From Cristatella mucedo (Eukaryota; Bryozoa; Phylactolaemata; Cristatellidae), in contig WPIO01000073.1 of the NCBI GenBank assembly GCA_009760855.2, positions 705,001 to 769,000 of the forward strand: a stretch of 64,000 bases of DNA. Reading direction: 5' to 3'. Shown here one piece after another: positions 21,981-33,640 of the stretch; within the stretch, counting starts at the first letter, position 1; every line of letters starts with the position of its first letter. The notes below the pieces were generated by a model. That model had not been told where the DNA came from, ran no database searches, and was given only the letters and a program-made list of their open reading frames with translations. Both the position numbers and the translations under genes were made by a program.

Positions 21981-21982
21981 TG

Positions 21983-21983
<1 letters not shown>

Positions 21984-22014
<31 letters not shown>

Positions 22015-22036
22015 ACGCGAGTGGGTTTACAAGTGT

Positions 22037-22101
<65 letters not shown>
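21984..22101. repeat. (GT)n microsatellites
   Basis: Two GT runs (about 21984-22011 and 22036-22101) separated by a non-repetitive interruption. Confidence 0.97.
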
Positions 22102-22105
<4 letters not shown>

Positions 22106-22377
22106 CGCTTCCAGTCCCGCTGGCGCAGGCATCTGTGTGCTCGCGAGGGAGTGTGTTTGCGCACGTGCACACACGCCTTTGACCAACAGACAAGCCCCTC
22201 AGAATCACAAATAGCTTACGCCAGGTTCACACGGTTGGTTTCGTCTCGGTCGCTCTGCTAGGTCTTGCTTCTTGGAGGATGTTCATGAGGTCAGCTTGCC
22301 TTCTGTACCACCTCTTTCTAGCGGCGTACAAGCTGTACGTGTTATTACTAACCATATTGACATGGTTCCAATGCCGT

Positions 22378-22455
22378 ATATTTGAAGTGCATAGAAAGAG
22401 ATTAAGTTCTCTGAAGGTGCTATATAAATGTCTTATTATTATAATTAATAATAGT
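22378..22455 (+). mobile_element. LINE-A tail fragment
   Basis: atttgaagtgcatagaaaga, gattaagttctctgaaggtg, ctatataaatg, then ATT/AAT repeats. Confidence 0.8.
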
Positions 22456-22559
22456 ACAGCTTTTTCCACAGACAGAGAGGTCGTGAGAAAAGCTGCAGTC
22501 GATCTTAGCCTATGGCTCACTTGTTCCCTCCAAGCAGTACACTAACCGATCTAAAAGCA

Positions 22560-22592
22560 CAGTACAGCCAATCGGTGCGATTGGCTGTACTG
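22560..22592. repeat. Perfect 15-bp hairpin
   Basis: cagtacagccaatcg and its exact reverse complement are separated by gtg only. Confidence 0.95.
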
Positions 22593-22745
22593 GCCTTATA
22601 ATAAACCATCTGTTTTTGTTCTACCTCGTGCCCCAGCAAGCACTTTGAGTTTCAGCGTTGCCCTATGATTAGGCATCGTCGACAGCGTTATTATTTTTGT
22701 TGTTTCTTGAGCACGCTACCACTAACCGTTCGGTTGTTTCCTTTG

Positions 22746-22832
22746 CAGCAGGTGTGAAGTGCCTAGAAAGAGATTGAGTTCTCAGAGGGCACTATATCAA
22801 ATGTATTATTGTGATTATCATTATTATTACTG
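22746..22832 (+). mobile_element. LINE-A tail fragment
   Basis: ttgcagcaggtgtgaagtgc, ctagaaagagattgag, gggcactatatcaaatg, then imperfect ATT repeats. Confidence 0.8.
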
Positions 22833-22869
22833 GTCAATTTAAACTTAAACTCTGGGGTTGGTGCATCTC

Positions 22870-23962
22870 TTTCAGTAATATACCTTTGCTTTGATCCCTC
22901 CCAGCCTTCGAGCACCTCAAATTCTCTCAACTCACTTGCTGCATGTATTGATGACATCCGCACATGGATGGCAGCAAACTTTCTTGAATTGAATGCAAGT
23001 GCATTATTATTGTTATTATTATTATAAAACCCAACTTGCTAGTTACGGGCAAACCCAGTGTTATTCACAAATTTGAAAGGCTGACTTTCAAAATTGGCTC
23101 TGCCAGCATATCTCCAGTTGCATCAGCTCGAAATCTAGGTGTCATATTCCAAAGCGACCTCTCGTTAGACGACCACATCAGCTCCACAGTCAAATCAGCC
23201 TATTTTCAGCTTCATCACATTGCTAAAATTCGGGCTTGTTTAGATAAGGATACCACGTCCAAGTTAGTCCTTGCTTTCGTGACATCCCGTCTCGACTTCT
23301 GCAACTCACTGCTTACTGGCCTACCAGCATGTGCGATCAGGCGATTGCAGCTGGTGCAAAACTCTGCAGCTAGGCTTGTCTGTCGTGAGCGTCGCAGTTG
23401 CCACATTACTCCACTTCTCGCCGACCTGCACTGGTTACCAGTCAAGCAACGGATTGACTTCAAGGTTTTGTCGCTCACTTTTAGGTCTCTTCATTCTATG
23501 GCTCCAGCCTATCTTTCAGATATACTACCCCATCAGGCCAAGCATCGTACCACTCGCTTTTCGGAATCCAACAGTCTAGAAATACCTCGTACAAACCTTA
23601 AATCCTTTGGAGACCGTGCATTTAGCTCGTATGCTCCCAAAGCCTGGAACTCCCTCCCGGCCTGCGTCAGAACATCCCCTGACCTGACCTCATTTAAAAA
23701 GAATTTAAAAACACCTATTTAGGACAGCATTTAGTGGGTCCCTGTGATTCGTTCTTGATGTGCTTATGAGTGCTGACACTGTGCATGCTACCACTAACCA
23801 CATTTGCATGCTGACCCTGTGCATGTCACCCCTAATCATATTATTTATTTTGTTTGTTTATCAAAGCATGATTTTACTCACCATTCAATTGCATTTCCCT
23901 TTGCAGCAAATGTAAAGCGCCTAGAGAGAGATTAAGTTCTCTGAGGGTGCTTTATCAAGTGC

Positions 23963-23985
<23 letters not shown>
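22870..23985 (+). mobile_element. LINE-A 3' half (RT thumb and C-terminus)
   Basis: Encodes the LINE-A segment after the RT catalytic motif: YLCFDPSQ-like, DDIRTWMAANFLELN, VTGKPSVIHK, ARNLGVIFQSDLSLDDHISS, VTSRLDFCNSLLTGLP, LQLVQNSAARLVCR, HWLPVKQRIDFKVL, FSSYAPKAWNSLP, SFKKNLKTP. A 3' UTR follows, then tgtaaagcgcctagag and (ATT)n at 23966-23990. From 23036 to 23722 it reads as one 228-codon frame, one of the least decayed copies here. A tail-like gcattattattgttatt insertion at about 22997-23028 breaks the ORF. Truncated at the 5' end, so not autonomous. Confidence 0.92.
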
Positions 23986-23989
<4 letters not shown>

Positions 23990-23993
<4 letters not shown>

Positions 23994-24220
23994 CCACAGA
24001 GCCGCAAAGATTAAGAGGCTGAGTTGTCTTGGAGAGTTCTCTATCGCACACGTGAAGCCTAAGCAGCTTTCGGTTCGCATACGGTAGCCTTCAGACTCTG
24101 TCTCTGGTAACAGAGAGAAAGTCAGCAGCTAGTAGCTAGGTCGTGTCGGGGGTCGAGGAAGTGAATAAATAGTACGAAAAGTGCTGCAGTACTGCAGTGC
24201 GGACGCATAATAGTAGAGCG
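23990..24220 (-). mobile_element. LINE-C 3' fragment
   Basis: gccacagagccgcaaag, tatcgcacacgtgaagc, cagctttcggttcgcat, cttcagactctgtctc follow the LINE-C order seen at 2725 and 50745. Confidence 0.65.
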
Positions 24221-24343
24221 GTTTGAGCTTCCGCTCGGAAAAGAAAAAGATGCTCATGTTTGTTCAAGCATTAAAAGGCAATCAGACACGGAGTCTGCCC
24301 GGGCGGGTTGTCGAGCACCAGGTTCACATTATTATGTCTGCAG

Positions 24344-24346
<3 letters not shown>

Positions 24347-24421
<75 letters not shown>
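24347..24421. repeat. (GT)n microsatellite
   Basis: About 75 bp of pure GT. Confidence 0.97.
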
Positions 24422-24422
<1 letters not shown>

Positions 24423-25545
24423 ATGCGTGCATGTAGACAAGCATTACAAACTAGACAATAACCCACAGTCCACGAGTCATCCAACTTCAATTAACTCGTA
24501 CTTGTCCAAGGTTACCAAGTAAGCCAAGTACAGCACTATTAAGTATAGACCGGTAAAGTACAGCAACACGACTGCAGTTCTAACTTTTTTATCGTGCAAG
24601 AGCTACGGTGCTTTGCGTCTGGGTGTAAATTTAAGCACCGACTAGTGTTTCAAATACCGTCTAGGGGTTATAAAATTACGGTCGCTACAATGAACACAGT
24701 GCACGTAACGGTGCAAAACCAATAACTAGTAACCAATAACACTACCCCCTACCTTAGGGAAGAGTGCATCTGGCTGTACATTCAGTAGCACTCACGCCAT
24801 ATCTGTACAATGTATCTGTACGATGACACTGACAAAGCATTGAAGCGGCAATGCTTTTAGCTACCTTGAAGTGTGATGCATGGGGTCCTCTATCATCATA
24901 ATTTAGGAATCGCCAATCTCGCCAGCCAAAATCGAGGTTGATGTCGCATTCATAGATATTGGCCAGCTATTTGCTAGCTAAACAGGCAGCACTTCTAACA
25001 TTCTGACTCAACGTGGTGTGATTGAACTTAAATGTCTCGAATAAGGCAAAGAGATTGCAGCAGTTTGAGAACTGCCTTGCCAAAATGGAGGTTAACATAT
25101 GTCATTCAGACCAGACCGAATAGACTGGATAGAGGTGGAGATGGCTAACATTCTGATCTAGCTTTTTCAATTTGAAGTATGGTGTGGAAAACAAAACTGT
25201 TTAAGTTAAGGGATCTTAACATAACATGGAATGAAGCCGTAACACCTAACTACAATCAATGTCCTGCTTATTGTGAGCGGGATTTTTTAAATTGAGAAAA
25301 TCCATCAACTCTTATACAGATTTGTGCAGAATGACTTGTTTTAATAATAAAAACAATTCTTTTTGTACTAGCCCACTTTGAACACCGAATCTCTATCTAG
25401 ACACACTACAACTAGCTGAAAGAAAAGCAATAAACAAGAGTTAGCGAGAAATAAGGTGTTGTTCTTAGACAAGCATAAAAAAAACACACAAGCACCATGC
25501 ACAGATAAGTATGCAAAAACACACATAGAGAAACTCGGGGCCATC
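24422..25545. other. Intergenic, nothing recognised
   Basis: AT-rich sequence without recognisable coding or repeat structure. Confidence 0.4.
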
Positions 25546-25547
25546 TT

Positions 25548-26570
25548 ATAATAATAATAATGCATTTGATATAGCACCCTCAGAGGACTCAATCTCTTTA
25601 TAGGAACTTTGCATTTGCTGCAAACGAAGCACAATCGAATGGTTAGTGGTAGCATGCTCAATAAGCAACAGGAATAGCATGGTTAGGCTTGACATGCACA
25701 GGATCAGCATGTAAGTTTGGTTAGTGGCAGCAGGCACAGTATCAGCACACACATAAGCACATAAAGAACGAATAACTGAGACTCACTAAATGCTGTCACA
25801 AATAGACGTGTTTTTAGTTTCATTTTTAAAAGTGGACAAATCAAGAGATATGACGCAAGTCGGGAGTGAATTCCAGGCTTTGGGAGCATACGAACTAAAT
25901 GCACGGTCTCCAAAGGATTTGAGGTTTGTACAGGGTATTTGTAGACTGTTGGATTCCGAAAAGCAGGTGGTACGATGCTTGGCCTGGTGGGGGAGTAGAT
26001 CTGAGAGATAGGCTGGAGCCAAAGACTGAAGTGACCTAAAAGTGAGCGACAAAACCTTGAAGTCAATCCGTTGCTTGACTGGTAGACAGTGCAGGCCGGT
26101 GAGAAGTGGTGTGATGTGGCAACTGCTACGTTCACGACAGACAAGCCTAGCTGCGGAGTTCTGCACCAGCTGCAATCGGATGCAACAGGAGATATGCTAG
26201 CACAGCCGATTGTGGGCATTAACCCTTCCAATTTCTGAATTACACTTGGTTTGTCCATAACTAGTAAGCTGGTTGTATTCATTCAATTTAGGAAAGTTTG
26301 CTGCAATCCATGTGCGGATGTCATCATTACGTGCAGCCAGGGAGTTGAGAGAATTCGTCATGCCGGAGGGCTGGGAGGGATCAAAGTAAAGGTACTACTG
26401 AGTGTTGTCTGCATAGAAGTGAAAGCCTAGATTGTGCTTGGCAATGACATCGGCAAAAGGGAGACAATAAACCATGAAAAGAATGGGACGCAGCCCTGAT
26501 TCCTGAGGTACGCCATATTTCAGAGGTTCCTCGGATGATCTTTTAGTCCAGGACCCCTGGCTAATAACGT
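25548..26570 (-). mobile_element. LINE-A copy reaching the RT catalytic region
   Basis: The minus strand runs from GVPQESGLRPILFMVYCLP through HFYADNTQ, a TAG, then YLYFDPSQP and the C-terminal block to the 3' tail at 25548-25640. The catalytic box reads YADN where active reverse transcriptases have YADD. The AAC codon and the following TAG are shared with the copy at 39390-40645. The segment around 26160-26220 is rearranged or deleted relative to the copy at 22870. Confidence 0.88.
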
Positions 26571-26624
26571 GCACAATAACAATGATGTGCACATAATAAT
26601 AACGTGCTAATCGTGCACATACAG

Positions 26625-26665
26625 AAATATATATATGTCCTTTAGAACTATATAGATATACATAC

Positions 26666-26696
<31 letters not shown>

Positions 26697-26724
26697 TATA
26701 TATATATACACACACACACATATG

Positions 26725-26778
<54 letters not shown>
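26625..26778. repeat. (TA)n / (CA)n compound microsatellite
   Basis: TATATA and CACACA runs alternate over about 150 bp, followed by a short (GTTA)n-like stretch. Confidence 0.93.
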
Positions 26779-26779
<1 letters not shown>

Positions 26780-26781
<2 letters not shown>

Positions 26782-28070
26782 CTAGTTAGTTAGTTAGAAG
26801 AAGTGTAGCTCTCTTGTGGTTTTTGTATTTAGATGGCAGTGTCATTTGTTGATTTCCGGAAGCGGGAGCCAACATTTCACGTTACTATATATATGGGATA
26901 AATTAATACCTGTAGAATTTACCTTAAGGTAATATATACTACACACAAATACGTGTGTGTATAAAATTATACCTGTATATATCGAGAGAGAGAGAGAGAG
27001 AGAGGGGGGTCAAAAAGTCTCGGTGCTACAACGGTCCTCCGGCTGCTCAGCTTTTTGCTGCCAAGGTTTCTCACAGCCATGCCTCACTGACTGACAACAA
27101 TGCAGGCAGCATGAACTCGGCCCGACTTCTTACACATACCTGCACAAGTAAGTGTCTGGAGTGGCACTAGCATTGGTGGCATTGGTACGGCGCTAGTCTG
27201 AGGCAGTGGATTCTCAGCGCTGCGCTCTGGGCTATGCCTGCCAGCAGCGAGAGTCAGTAGTCAAGAAGGCAGTCCGTGTGGGCTCGCGTGTACTCTCTCG
27301 TTATGAGCTTCTTTACAAGCTTCACTACACTGTAGCCCTAAGAAAACACTTGACCGCCCGTCATCAAGGCGGCCCATTGCGGCTAATTTTATTTTAACAA
27401 TGCCGATCGCAATTAGCGTTTGCCATTCACCCTCTCGAGCGGCTAGCCTTTATTCCCCAGGTATGCTGCCAGCCCGAAATGAGAAACATTTGAGGGAGCT
27501 GAGTTGGGCCAGACTGGCTCCCGACGAAGTGTGAGAGCCGCTGGCAACTATGCAGCTATGCACACACTGGCAGCAGCAGCAGCAGCCGCAGCAGGCTACT
27601 GCTGCTGCTTGCCGGGCCCCGTGACCAATTGGCTGCCGGTACCGTGTGCATATGCTACTAACGAGCCCAGCTGGAGGCAGGCAAGTCGTGGAACAGGAAG
27701 TTTGACTCGGGTTTCTGAACGATCTGCCGCCTGCTATATGAGTCCGGCGGCACCGTCGAGTGCTCACGTGGACGGCTGCTGACGGCTGCTTAAGTCTGCC
27801 CTCGTTAATGACCACCATGCCACTAGCTGGGCATCTCAAAGTAGGCTTGGCCCCTGACACGAGTGCCGGTGGTGAAATACGCTGAATGCACTGACCATCC
27901 AGCTGGCGGACTGTTACAAGCACTGCACTCCGAAAGTAGCTCCTTGCCGGCTTGCCTGCCTCGGTTTAAAGTCTTCCTCGAGATCTACTCCTACTTGCAA
28001 AAGTATTCCGTGCGACCTCAGCAGGAGACACACTCTGCCTCTGTGTATGTTTCTTTAGCTTATCCCGTGG
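26780..28070. other. Intergenic with minor simple repeats
   Basis: Holds (GA)n at 26983-27004 and a CAG/GCA-rich patch near 27571-27606. No protein family was recognised on either strand. Confidence 0.4.
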
Positions 28071-28074
28071 GCCT

Positions 28075-28140
28075 TCTTATCCTCACGATTCAGTTCGTGG
28101 GTTCGAGTCGTGCAGCAGGCAATTGATTATTGCCTGAGGC
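28075..28140 (+). mobile_element. SINE-2 partial copy
   Basis: gttcgtgggttcgagtcgtg (B box) and a gcaattgattattgcctgag body, with agc at the end. Head and tail are lost. Confidence 0.55.
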
Positions 28141-28170
28141 ACGTGATAGCCACTGATAATAATGATAATA

Positions 28171-28299
28171 TAAGGTTGAGGAAAGGTTCATGCACCGCGT
28201 TAAAATCATTACTTTGATGCAGAATTATCAAATTAGTATTTTTAATAAATTAATAAGCCTTTATTTTAACACGGTGCACGAACTTGTCCCTCAACCTTA
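28171..28299. mobile_element. 129-bp MITE with TA target duplications
   Basis: Terminal inverted repeats of about 36 bp with several mismatches start TAAGGTTGAGG at the left and end CCTCAACCTTA at the right. TA dinucleotides flank both sides (28169-28170 and 28300-28301). The ~55 bp AT-rich interior cannot encode anything. Size, TIRs and the TA duplication fit a non-autonomous Tc1/mariner-type MITE. Confidence 0.8.
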
Positions 28300-28307
28300 T
28301 AACACGT

Positions 28308-28372
28308 CGTTTGTATAGCGCACTGTGAGAACTTTATCTCTATCTAGACATTGTACTGCTTGCCGCAAAGAA
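28308..28372 (-). mobile_element. LINE-A or SINE-1 tail fragment
   Basis: cgtttgtatagcgcactg, gagaactttatctctatcta gives only the terminal ~60 bp, reversed. It abuts the MITE. Confidence 0.55.
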
Positions 28373-29295
28373 AACCAACGTCCAAGGGTTGATGAAATGC
28401 CTGAAATGTCAAGCATGCAAAAGTATTGTGCTTAAGCCACGATGCTAAAGCCAACATGCAGACACTCGCGGCCAACGGTCAATAAGACCTGTCTGTGGCT
28501 AGTAACATGCACCTAATCGTGCAGTTAGGCACGAAAAGCGCAATAAAAAAAAGCAGACAAGCTAGGCTAATGCCTCGGTACCCGAGGTTCCGGTTGTCCA
28601 TCTTTGGATACTGGATGTGTGCACACAGCGACATTACTAGCCATTCAGTCGGCATCACATTGAGCTGCATGCTTCCCAGTAGCACTTCCTCTGCCGCGAG
28701 GGCACAAAAAGGCAGATACTTTCACCACCACATATTCAGCCCTGTGCCATGCTTTGCTAACACTTCCTGTCGAAAGTCGGCATATAAATTGGCACAGCTG
28801 TATCCACATATGTACTCTAGTCAATGTTAAGGTTGTCTGGGAAGAGCCCAAATTTTAGGTTTCGGGTGAATAGTTGGATGCTTTTTCAAAGAAAGCTAAA
28901 GACTTGGCACAAATAGCATGAATAAATGCCAATTTTTCTTGTTTCCATATATATTGTTCTGTATATGTAAATATTCGTAATTAATTACAGCAGTGCAGTG
29001 CAGACTGACTTCTCTGGAATATGTGTACTGTGCTACATGTGACTCTCTTTATTGTCTCCACAATCCAGGCTCAAGAGACTGCGCATCCTATTTTAGTCTC
29101 CACTTTTTTCTAATAGTTTAGTTTTCAGGTCATTCGTGATACATTTGATAGCTTTTTGTCTTAACTTTTAGGGATGACACCAACTTTCCTCTCTTAGTTC
29201 TCTGTAGAACTAAAGCCAAATAAACGTGGTCTGAATCACATGCACTTTTAATATATATTTGCAAAATGTATGCTAAAACGAGCACTTGCTTGCAT
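28373..29295. other. Intergenic, nothing recognised
   Basis: No recognised genes or repeats. Confidence 0.4.
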
Positions 29296-29296
29296 T

Positions 29297-29298
<2 letters not shown>

Positions 29299-29389
<91 letters not shown>

Positions 29390-29395
29390 GTGCGT
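29299..29395. repeat. (GT)n microsatellite
   Basis: About 95 bp of GT with two GC variants near the end. Confidence 0.97.
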
Positions 29396-29449
29396 GTCCA
29401 CCTGCAACTCCACAAGACCAGAATGCAAAAGTCTATTTTAAGATTGAGA

Positions 29450-29880
29450 GCCTCCAATAGTTTATCCACTCCGCACCGAAGCTGCTATCTGTGCTCATAC
29501 GGTGGCCAGCAGACTTCATCTCGTGCAAACGTTGAAAGTTCGAAGCATGGCCGTAGTCAGATGAGCAGAGAAGACAGGAAGCAGGGCCGGAAGTAGCCGC
29601 TCCGGCGGAAGATGGCGCTAAGGTCATACCAGCCAGAGTCTGCAGCACTGAGAGCGAATTTCTTGTAACTCGAGAATCAGCACAGTCTAGGACCCGTAGA
29701 GCGCGAACCGCTTCTGTGGTAAGTAGTGTTGAAGTAACTGAATGGGAGTTTATGGCTAGTTTATTGTTGTAAAATCAGCTGAGGGCTCGAACAAGTTGAA
29801 AACTGATGCAGTCATTCAGGTGGGTATGACGAAGCCAAGCCATGCTGGGCCTGTGAGTAAGAGGAAGAGGTTTCTGTGGT
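29450..29880 (-). mobile_element. LINE-C 3' fragment
   Basis: Contains the LINE-C markers in order: ccgaagctgctatctgtgc, ggtggccagcagacttcatc, gaagcatggccg, cacagtctaggacc, gagcgcgaaccgcttctgt. Confidence 0.65.
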
Positions 29881-30550
29881 ATCGATTAATTTACTGGAAA
29901 CCACATTTGGTTCCTTTGGCTAAGGGGGAACGTGAGTGACATTCTTCTAGATTTAATGCCTTCGGCTGCCGTCAAACTGGACATTCAAATTAGGAGCACG
30001 GAGCAAATTAACACACCGCCTATGGCTAAAATGGATCAAGCGAACGTATTAACTCACAAAATTCACCGATCTTTCCAGCTGTCCTGGTTTCTTCACAAAA
30101 AGGCAGCATCATTTTTATTAACCGAATTGCTACTTCGAATATGGTAACAGGAAAGCCGGCATAGTCGGAAGAGGGGTTGTGGAGGCATTCTCAGCTGTAA
30201 TAAAAGAGAACTGAGTGGAAACATTTGCACGTGCTTGCATGAACATGCAAAATGTCTTCTCGTGGAATTTATTTGTTGCTTTTTCTGCACTACAATTAGA
30301 GACTCGGCAAATGGGCCAGGGTGTGGAGCCCAGGTAACATGCCGGAAGGAGTGTGTGGTGATATACCCCTGCCCAGTGACTTCAGTCAGCTCAGGCTAAA
30401 AGTCATGCGTCAGCAGCCCATTTGTAGAGTTATTGGGCACTCGTGGAAAAGCATAGATATCTCATTGCCACACCGCACCATTGAGCAAGGTGGCATCACT
30501 CTTTCACAATGGCATCAGCAATCTGAGCCACAGCTCCAGGAAGGATCGCC
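29881..30550. other. Intergenic, nothing recognised
   Basis: No recognised genes or repeats. Confidence 0.4.
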
Positions 30551-30554
30551 CCGA

Positions 30555-30716
30555 GAGAAAGATATAGATAGATAGACGGACAGACAGACCAGACCAGACG
30601 GACGGACGGCAGGCAGACAGACGCAGACAGATAGACACAGAGTGAGAGAGAGGAGAGAGCAAGGAGAGAGGAGAGAGAGAGGGGGGAGAGAGAGGGAGAG
30701 GGAGAGAGAGAGGGGG
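30555..30716. repeat. GATA/GACG/GA purine-rich compound repeat
   Basis: (GATA)n passes into (GACA/GACG)n and then GA/GGA repeats over about 160 bp. Confidence 0.9.
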
Positions 30717-30904
30717 GCTCTTGTTTTCGTAGGAAGCACAGTCCAGAGGCCATTTCCTGCAGGTTTTACCTGCCATCAGGGGGCACTGTCTCAGTCGTTT
30801 CCGAGCAGCTCCACATAGGATAGCGATCGCCTCCTCGGGTGAGCCGGGCAGCCCGGCGGCACGGCAAGCTGCCCACCTTTAATTCTATTTGTCCACCGAC
30901 TCAT

Positions 30905-31010
30905 TAGCCCAGGGGTGGGATGTTTTCACTTCACAGCCCAGATTCAAGGTTCGAGTCCTGTAGCGGGTAATTCTATAGTGCCTGATGCAAGAGCCAGCGA
31001 GTATCTACAA
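30905..31010 (+). mobile_element. SINE-2 copy
   Basis: tagcccaggggtgg (A-box-like), ggttcgagtcctgtagcggg (B box plus body) and a degenerate tail. Confidence 0.65.
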
Positions 31011-32400
31011 ATGAGGCTGCTGAGCGAGCGAGCGAGCTGCATTCACTTTTTGCTTCATTCAAATGACTTTCACGAGCTCGTGCAACTGACTTCTGGCTTG
31101 CCTGCCGACGACTCTCGTGTATGCAGTTCACCTTTCCCTGTAGAGGAAAATGTCAGCATTCGCAGCGAAAGCTGCTTTGACTTCGCCGTGGAATGCTCTC
31201 TGGTGTTGCTAAAAACTGCCTGAGGATGTGTTCCGTCAAGTGCAAGCGGTGGCGGCCTGTATGCGCAGGCAAGCCAGTCTGTCTGAGCCGCTTGCCTTGA
31301 CCTTGCAGGTGGCTAGGTGTGCACCGACTGACCGCGATTCCTCCATCAAAAGGCTGGCAGCGTGTGCGCACTAGTGCGACTGTGGACGTGAAACAGCTCG
31401 TCGTCACTGGGGGGGGGGGAAGCTGGTCGGAGACTGCTCACAATTAGTGCTGCAGGCCGAATTCACCTAGTTTTTTTTTTAGTCGACGGTGGCAGCAGCC
31501 GAGCTCGGTTAGTTGAAGCTCGATTGCAAGGGCACAAGTAGGCCCTGCCGTTTTCCCACTCCCCTCGGCGGCAGCTGCCGTTCCGTCGGTCATGCGGCTC
31601 TGCCTGTCTTAGCCCGAGGGAATCGGCACCGTTGACATTGAGCCTTTCGAAGCAAGAAGCTGCAGAGGCTGCTTGCTGGAAAGACTTCGGCTTCGAGAGC
31701 CGGATCTTTTAGGGGAAGGGAGCGAGAGAGCTCACGAAAGCCTCGGGTTGGGGCGCTGGGTCAATGCGGTCGGGGGCAAGAAGGCAGCTATGAGACAGCA
31801 CTCGTTGCATAGGCACCTAACCCTTGGGCTAAGACACAGCTGCCGCCATTAATTCCGTCTGCCCATCTTCCACATGCATCATAAGGAAACTGAGTGAATG
31901 GCATCGTTGGGTGGCTCCGGTTCGAGATTTGAAGTCAGCATTTTGCTTACTCGGTAACCTTGGTAACCTTGAGCTCGATGGCCTGGCTCCGGGGAGGTAC
32001 TAAAGCCCCTACCTAGGTCTTGCTGAAGAGGCTGGCTGGGCGGTTCCATCAAGAAGCCCCCTTGCCCAAAATTCCTCCTCAGCCCCCCTCCCTCCCAGCC
32101 TGCCTCGGATGCCAGATAATCTGCAACTGGTGTGCTCAGGCTGGGCTAGAAAGGATGTGAAGGCCCAGGAAGCACACCAGCTAAAGGTCAGCTTCTATCA
32201 TTATTCTTTAATGGTTTAACCACACTCTCAAAGATGCAGCTGCAGATAGAGGTCGATCTTTGCTAGGCAGATCTAAGGAGGCCCGTCAGCACTCAACTTC
32301 AGACATCAAATTCCTAAATAGGGGACATAACAATTTTATAGCAGGGCAAAGGATTGTCTGGGCTGCACGCTGGCTGCTTCTTGGCAGGGAGACGACCAAT
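31011..32400. other. Intergenic, nothing recognised
   Basis: About 1.4 kb of GC-moderate sequence. Poly-G (31410-31419) and poly-T (31471-31480) runs are the only obvious structure. Confidence 0.4.
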
Positions 32401-32404
32401 TTTA

Positions 32405-32447
32405 ACAATAATAACAACAATACATTTGTATAGCCCCTCAGAGAACT

Positions 32448-32526
<79 letters not shown>

Positions 32527-33400
32527 GACACTTTGCATTTGTTGCAAAGGAAGCATGATCGAATGGTAAATGGTAGTGTGCTCATTGTCCACAAGCATAG
32601 CGTGGTGATAGGATTTGGGTCAGCATGCAAATACGGTTAGTGGCAGCATGCACAGTGTCCACACCCATAAGCACGCAAAGGATGAATCACTCGGACCCAC
32701 TCAATGCTATGATAAATAGTTACGTTATTGGCTTCTTTTCAAATACCGTCAAGTCGCGGGATGTCGCAATCCTAGTCAGAAGTGAGTTCCAGGCTTTGGG
32801 AGCATACTAAATAAAGTTAAGGTCTCCAAAGGATCTTAGGGTTCTGGCGAGGTGTAGATAAACGATTAGATTCAGAAAAGCTTGTTGTACGATGCTTAGC
32901 CTGGTGGGGCAGTAGATCTGATAAGTCGGCTGGGGCCGAAGAATGAAGGTACCTAAAAGTGGGTGACAAAACCTCGAAGTCGATGCGTTGCTTGACTGGT
33001 AACCAGTGCAGGTTGGCGAGAAGTGGTGTGATGTGGCAACTGCGATGCTCACGACAAACAAGCCTAGCTGCAGAGTTTTGCACCAGCTGTAAGCGCTGAT
33101 TGCACAAGCCGGTAGTTGAGCAAGCAGTGAGCTATAGAAGACGAGACGGGATGTCACAATTGCATAAACCAATTTCGATATAGTATCCCTGTATAAGCAG
33201 GCCCGAATTTAGAACGGTTATGTAGCTGAAAGTAGGCTGATTTGTCTGCGGAGCTGATGTGGTCGTCTAGTGAAAGGTCACTTTCGAACAGGACACCTAG
33301 ATTTTGCGAAGATTCAACAGGAGGTAGGCTAACAAATCTGATTTTGAACGTTAGGTTTTCTTATTTCTGAATCTCATTTGGTTGCTATTAGATGGAGTAG
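32405..33400 (-). mobile_element. LINE-A copy with a (TC)n expansion inside its tail
   Basis: The minus strand encodes RLQLVQNSAARLVCR, HWLPVKQRIDFEVL and the 3' UTR. The plus-strand tail reads gagaacttaat(ctct...)ctagacactttgcat. The normal aatctctttctagg of the tail has grown into about 75 bp of TC (32450-32525). Confidence 0.88.
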
Positions 33401-33479
33401 GCCTTCCGAGACCGATGACCTACGCAGAATCAGTTTACATCAATAGGGTAGTCGACTCTTTTTCGGTGGTATATAAGGT

Positions 33480-33517
<38 letters not shown>

Positions 33518-33640
33518 AGTTGATAAAGCACCCTGAGAGAACTCAATATCTTTATATGCGCTTTAAATCTGCTGCAAAGGGAAACGCGATTGAATGGTGA
33601 GTGATATCATGCTTGATAAACAACATGGATTACATGGTTT
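33480..33640 (-). mobile_element. LINE-A tail fragment
   Basis: (TAA)n at 33480-33515 is followed by the reversed family tail and the start of the 3' UTR. Confidence 0.82.

Noticed and set aside
24347-24421. Cys/Val or Thr/His repeat peptides (also at 22036, 29299, 50077, 52046)
   Set aside because: GT/CA microsatellites; not proteins.
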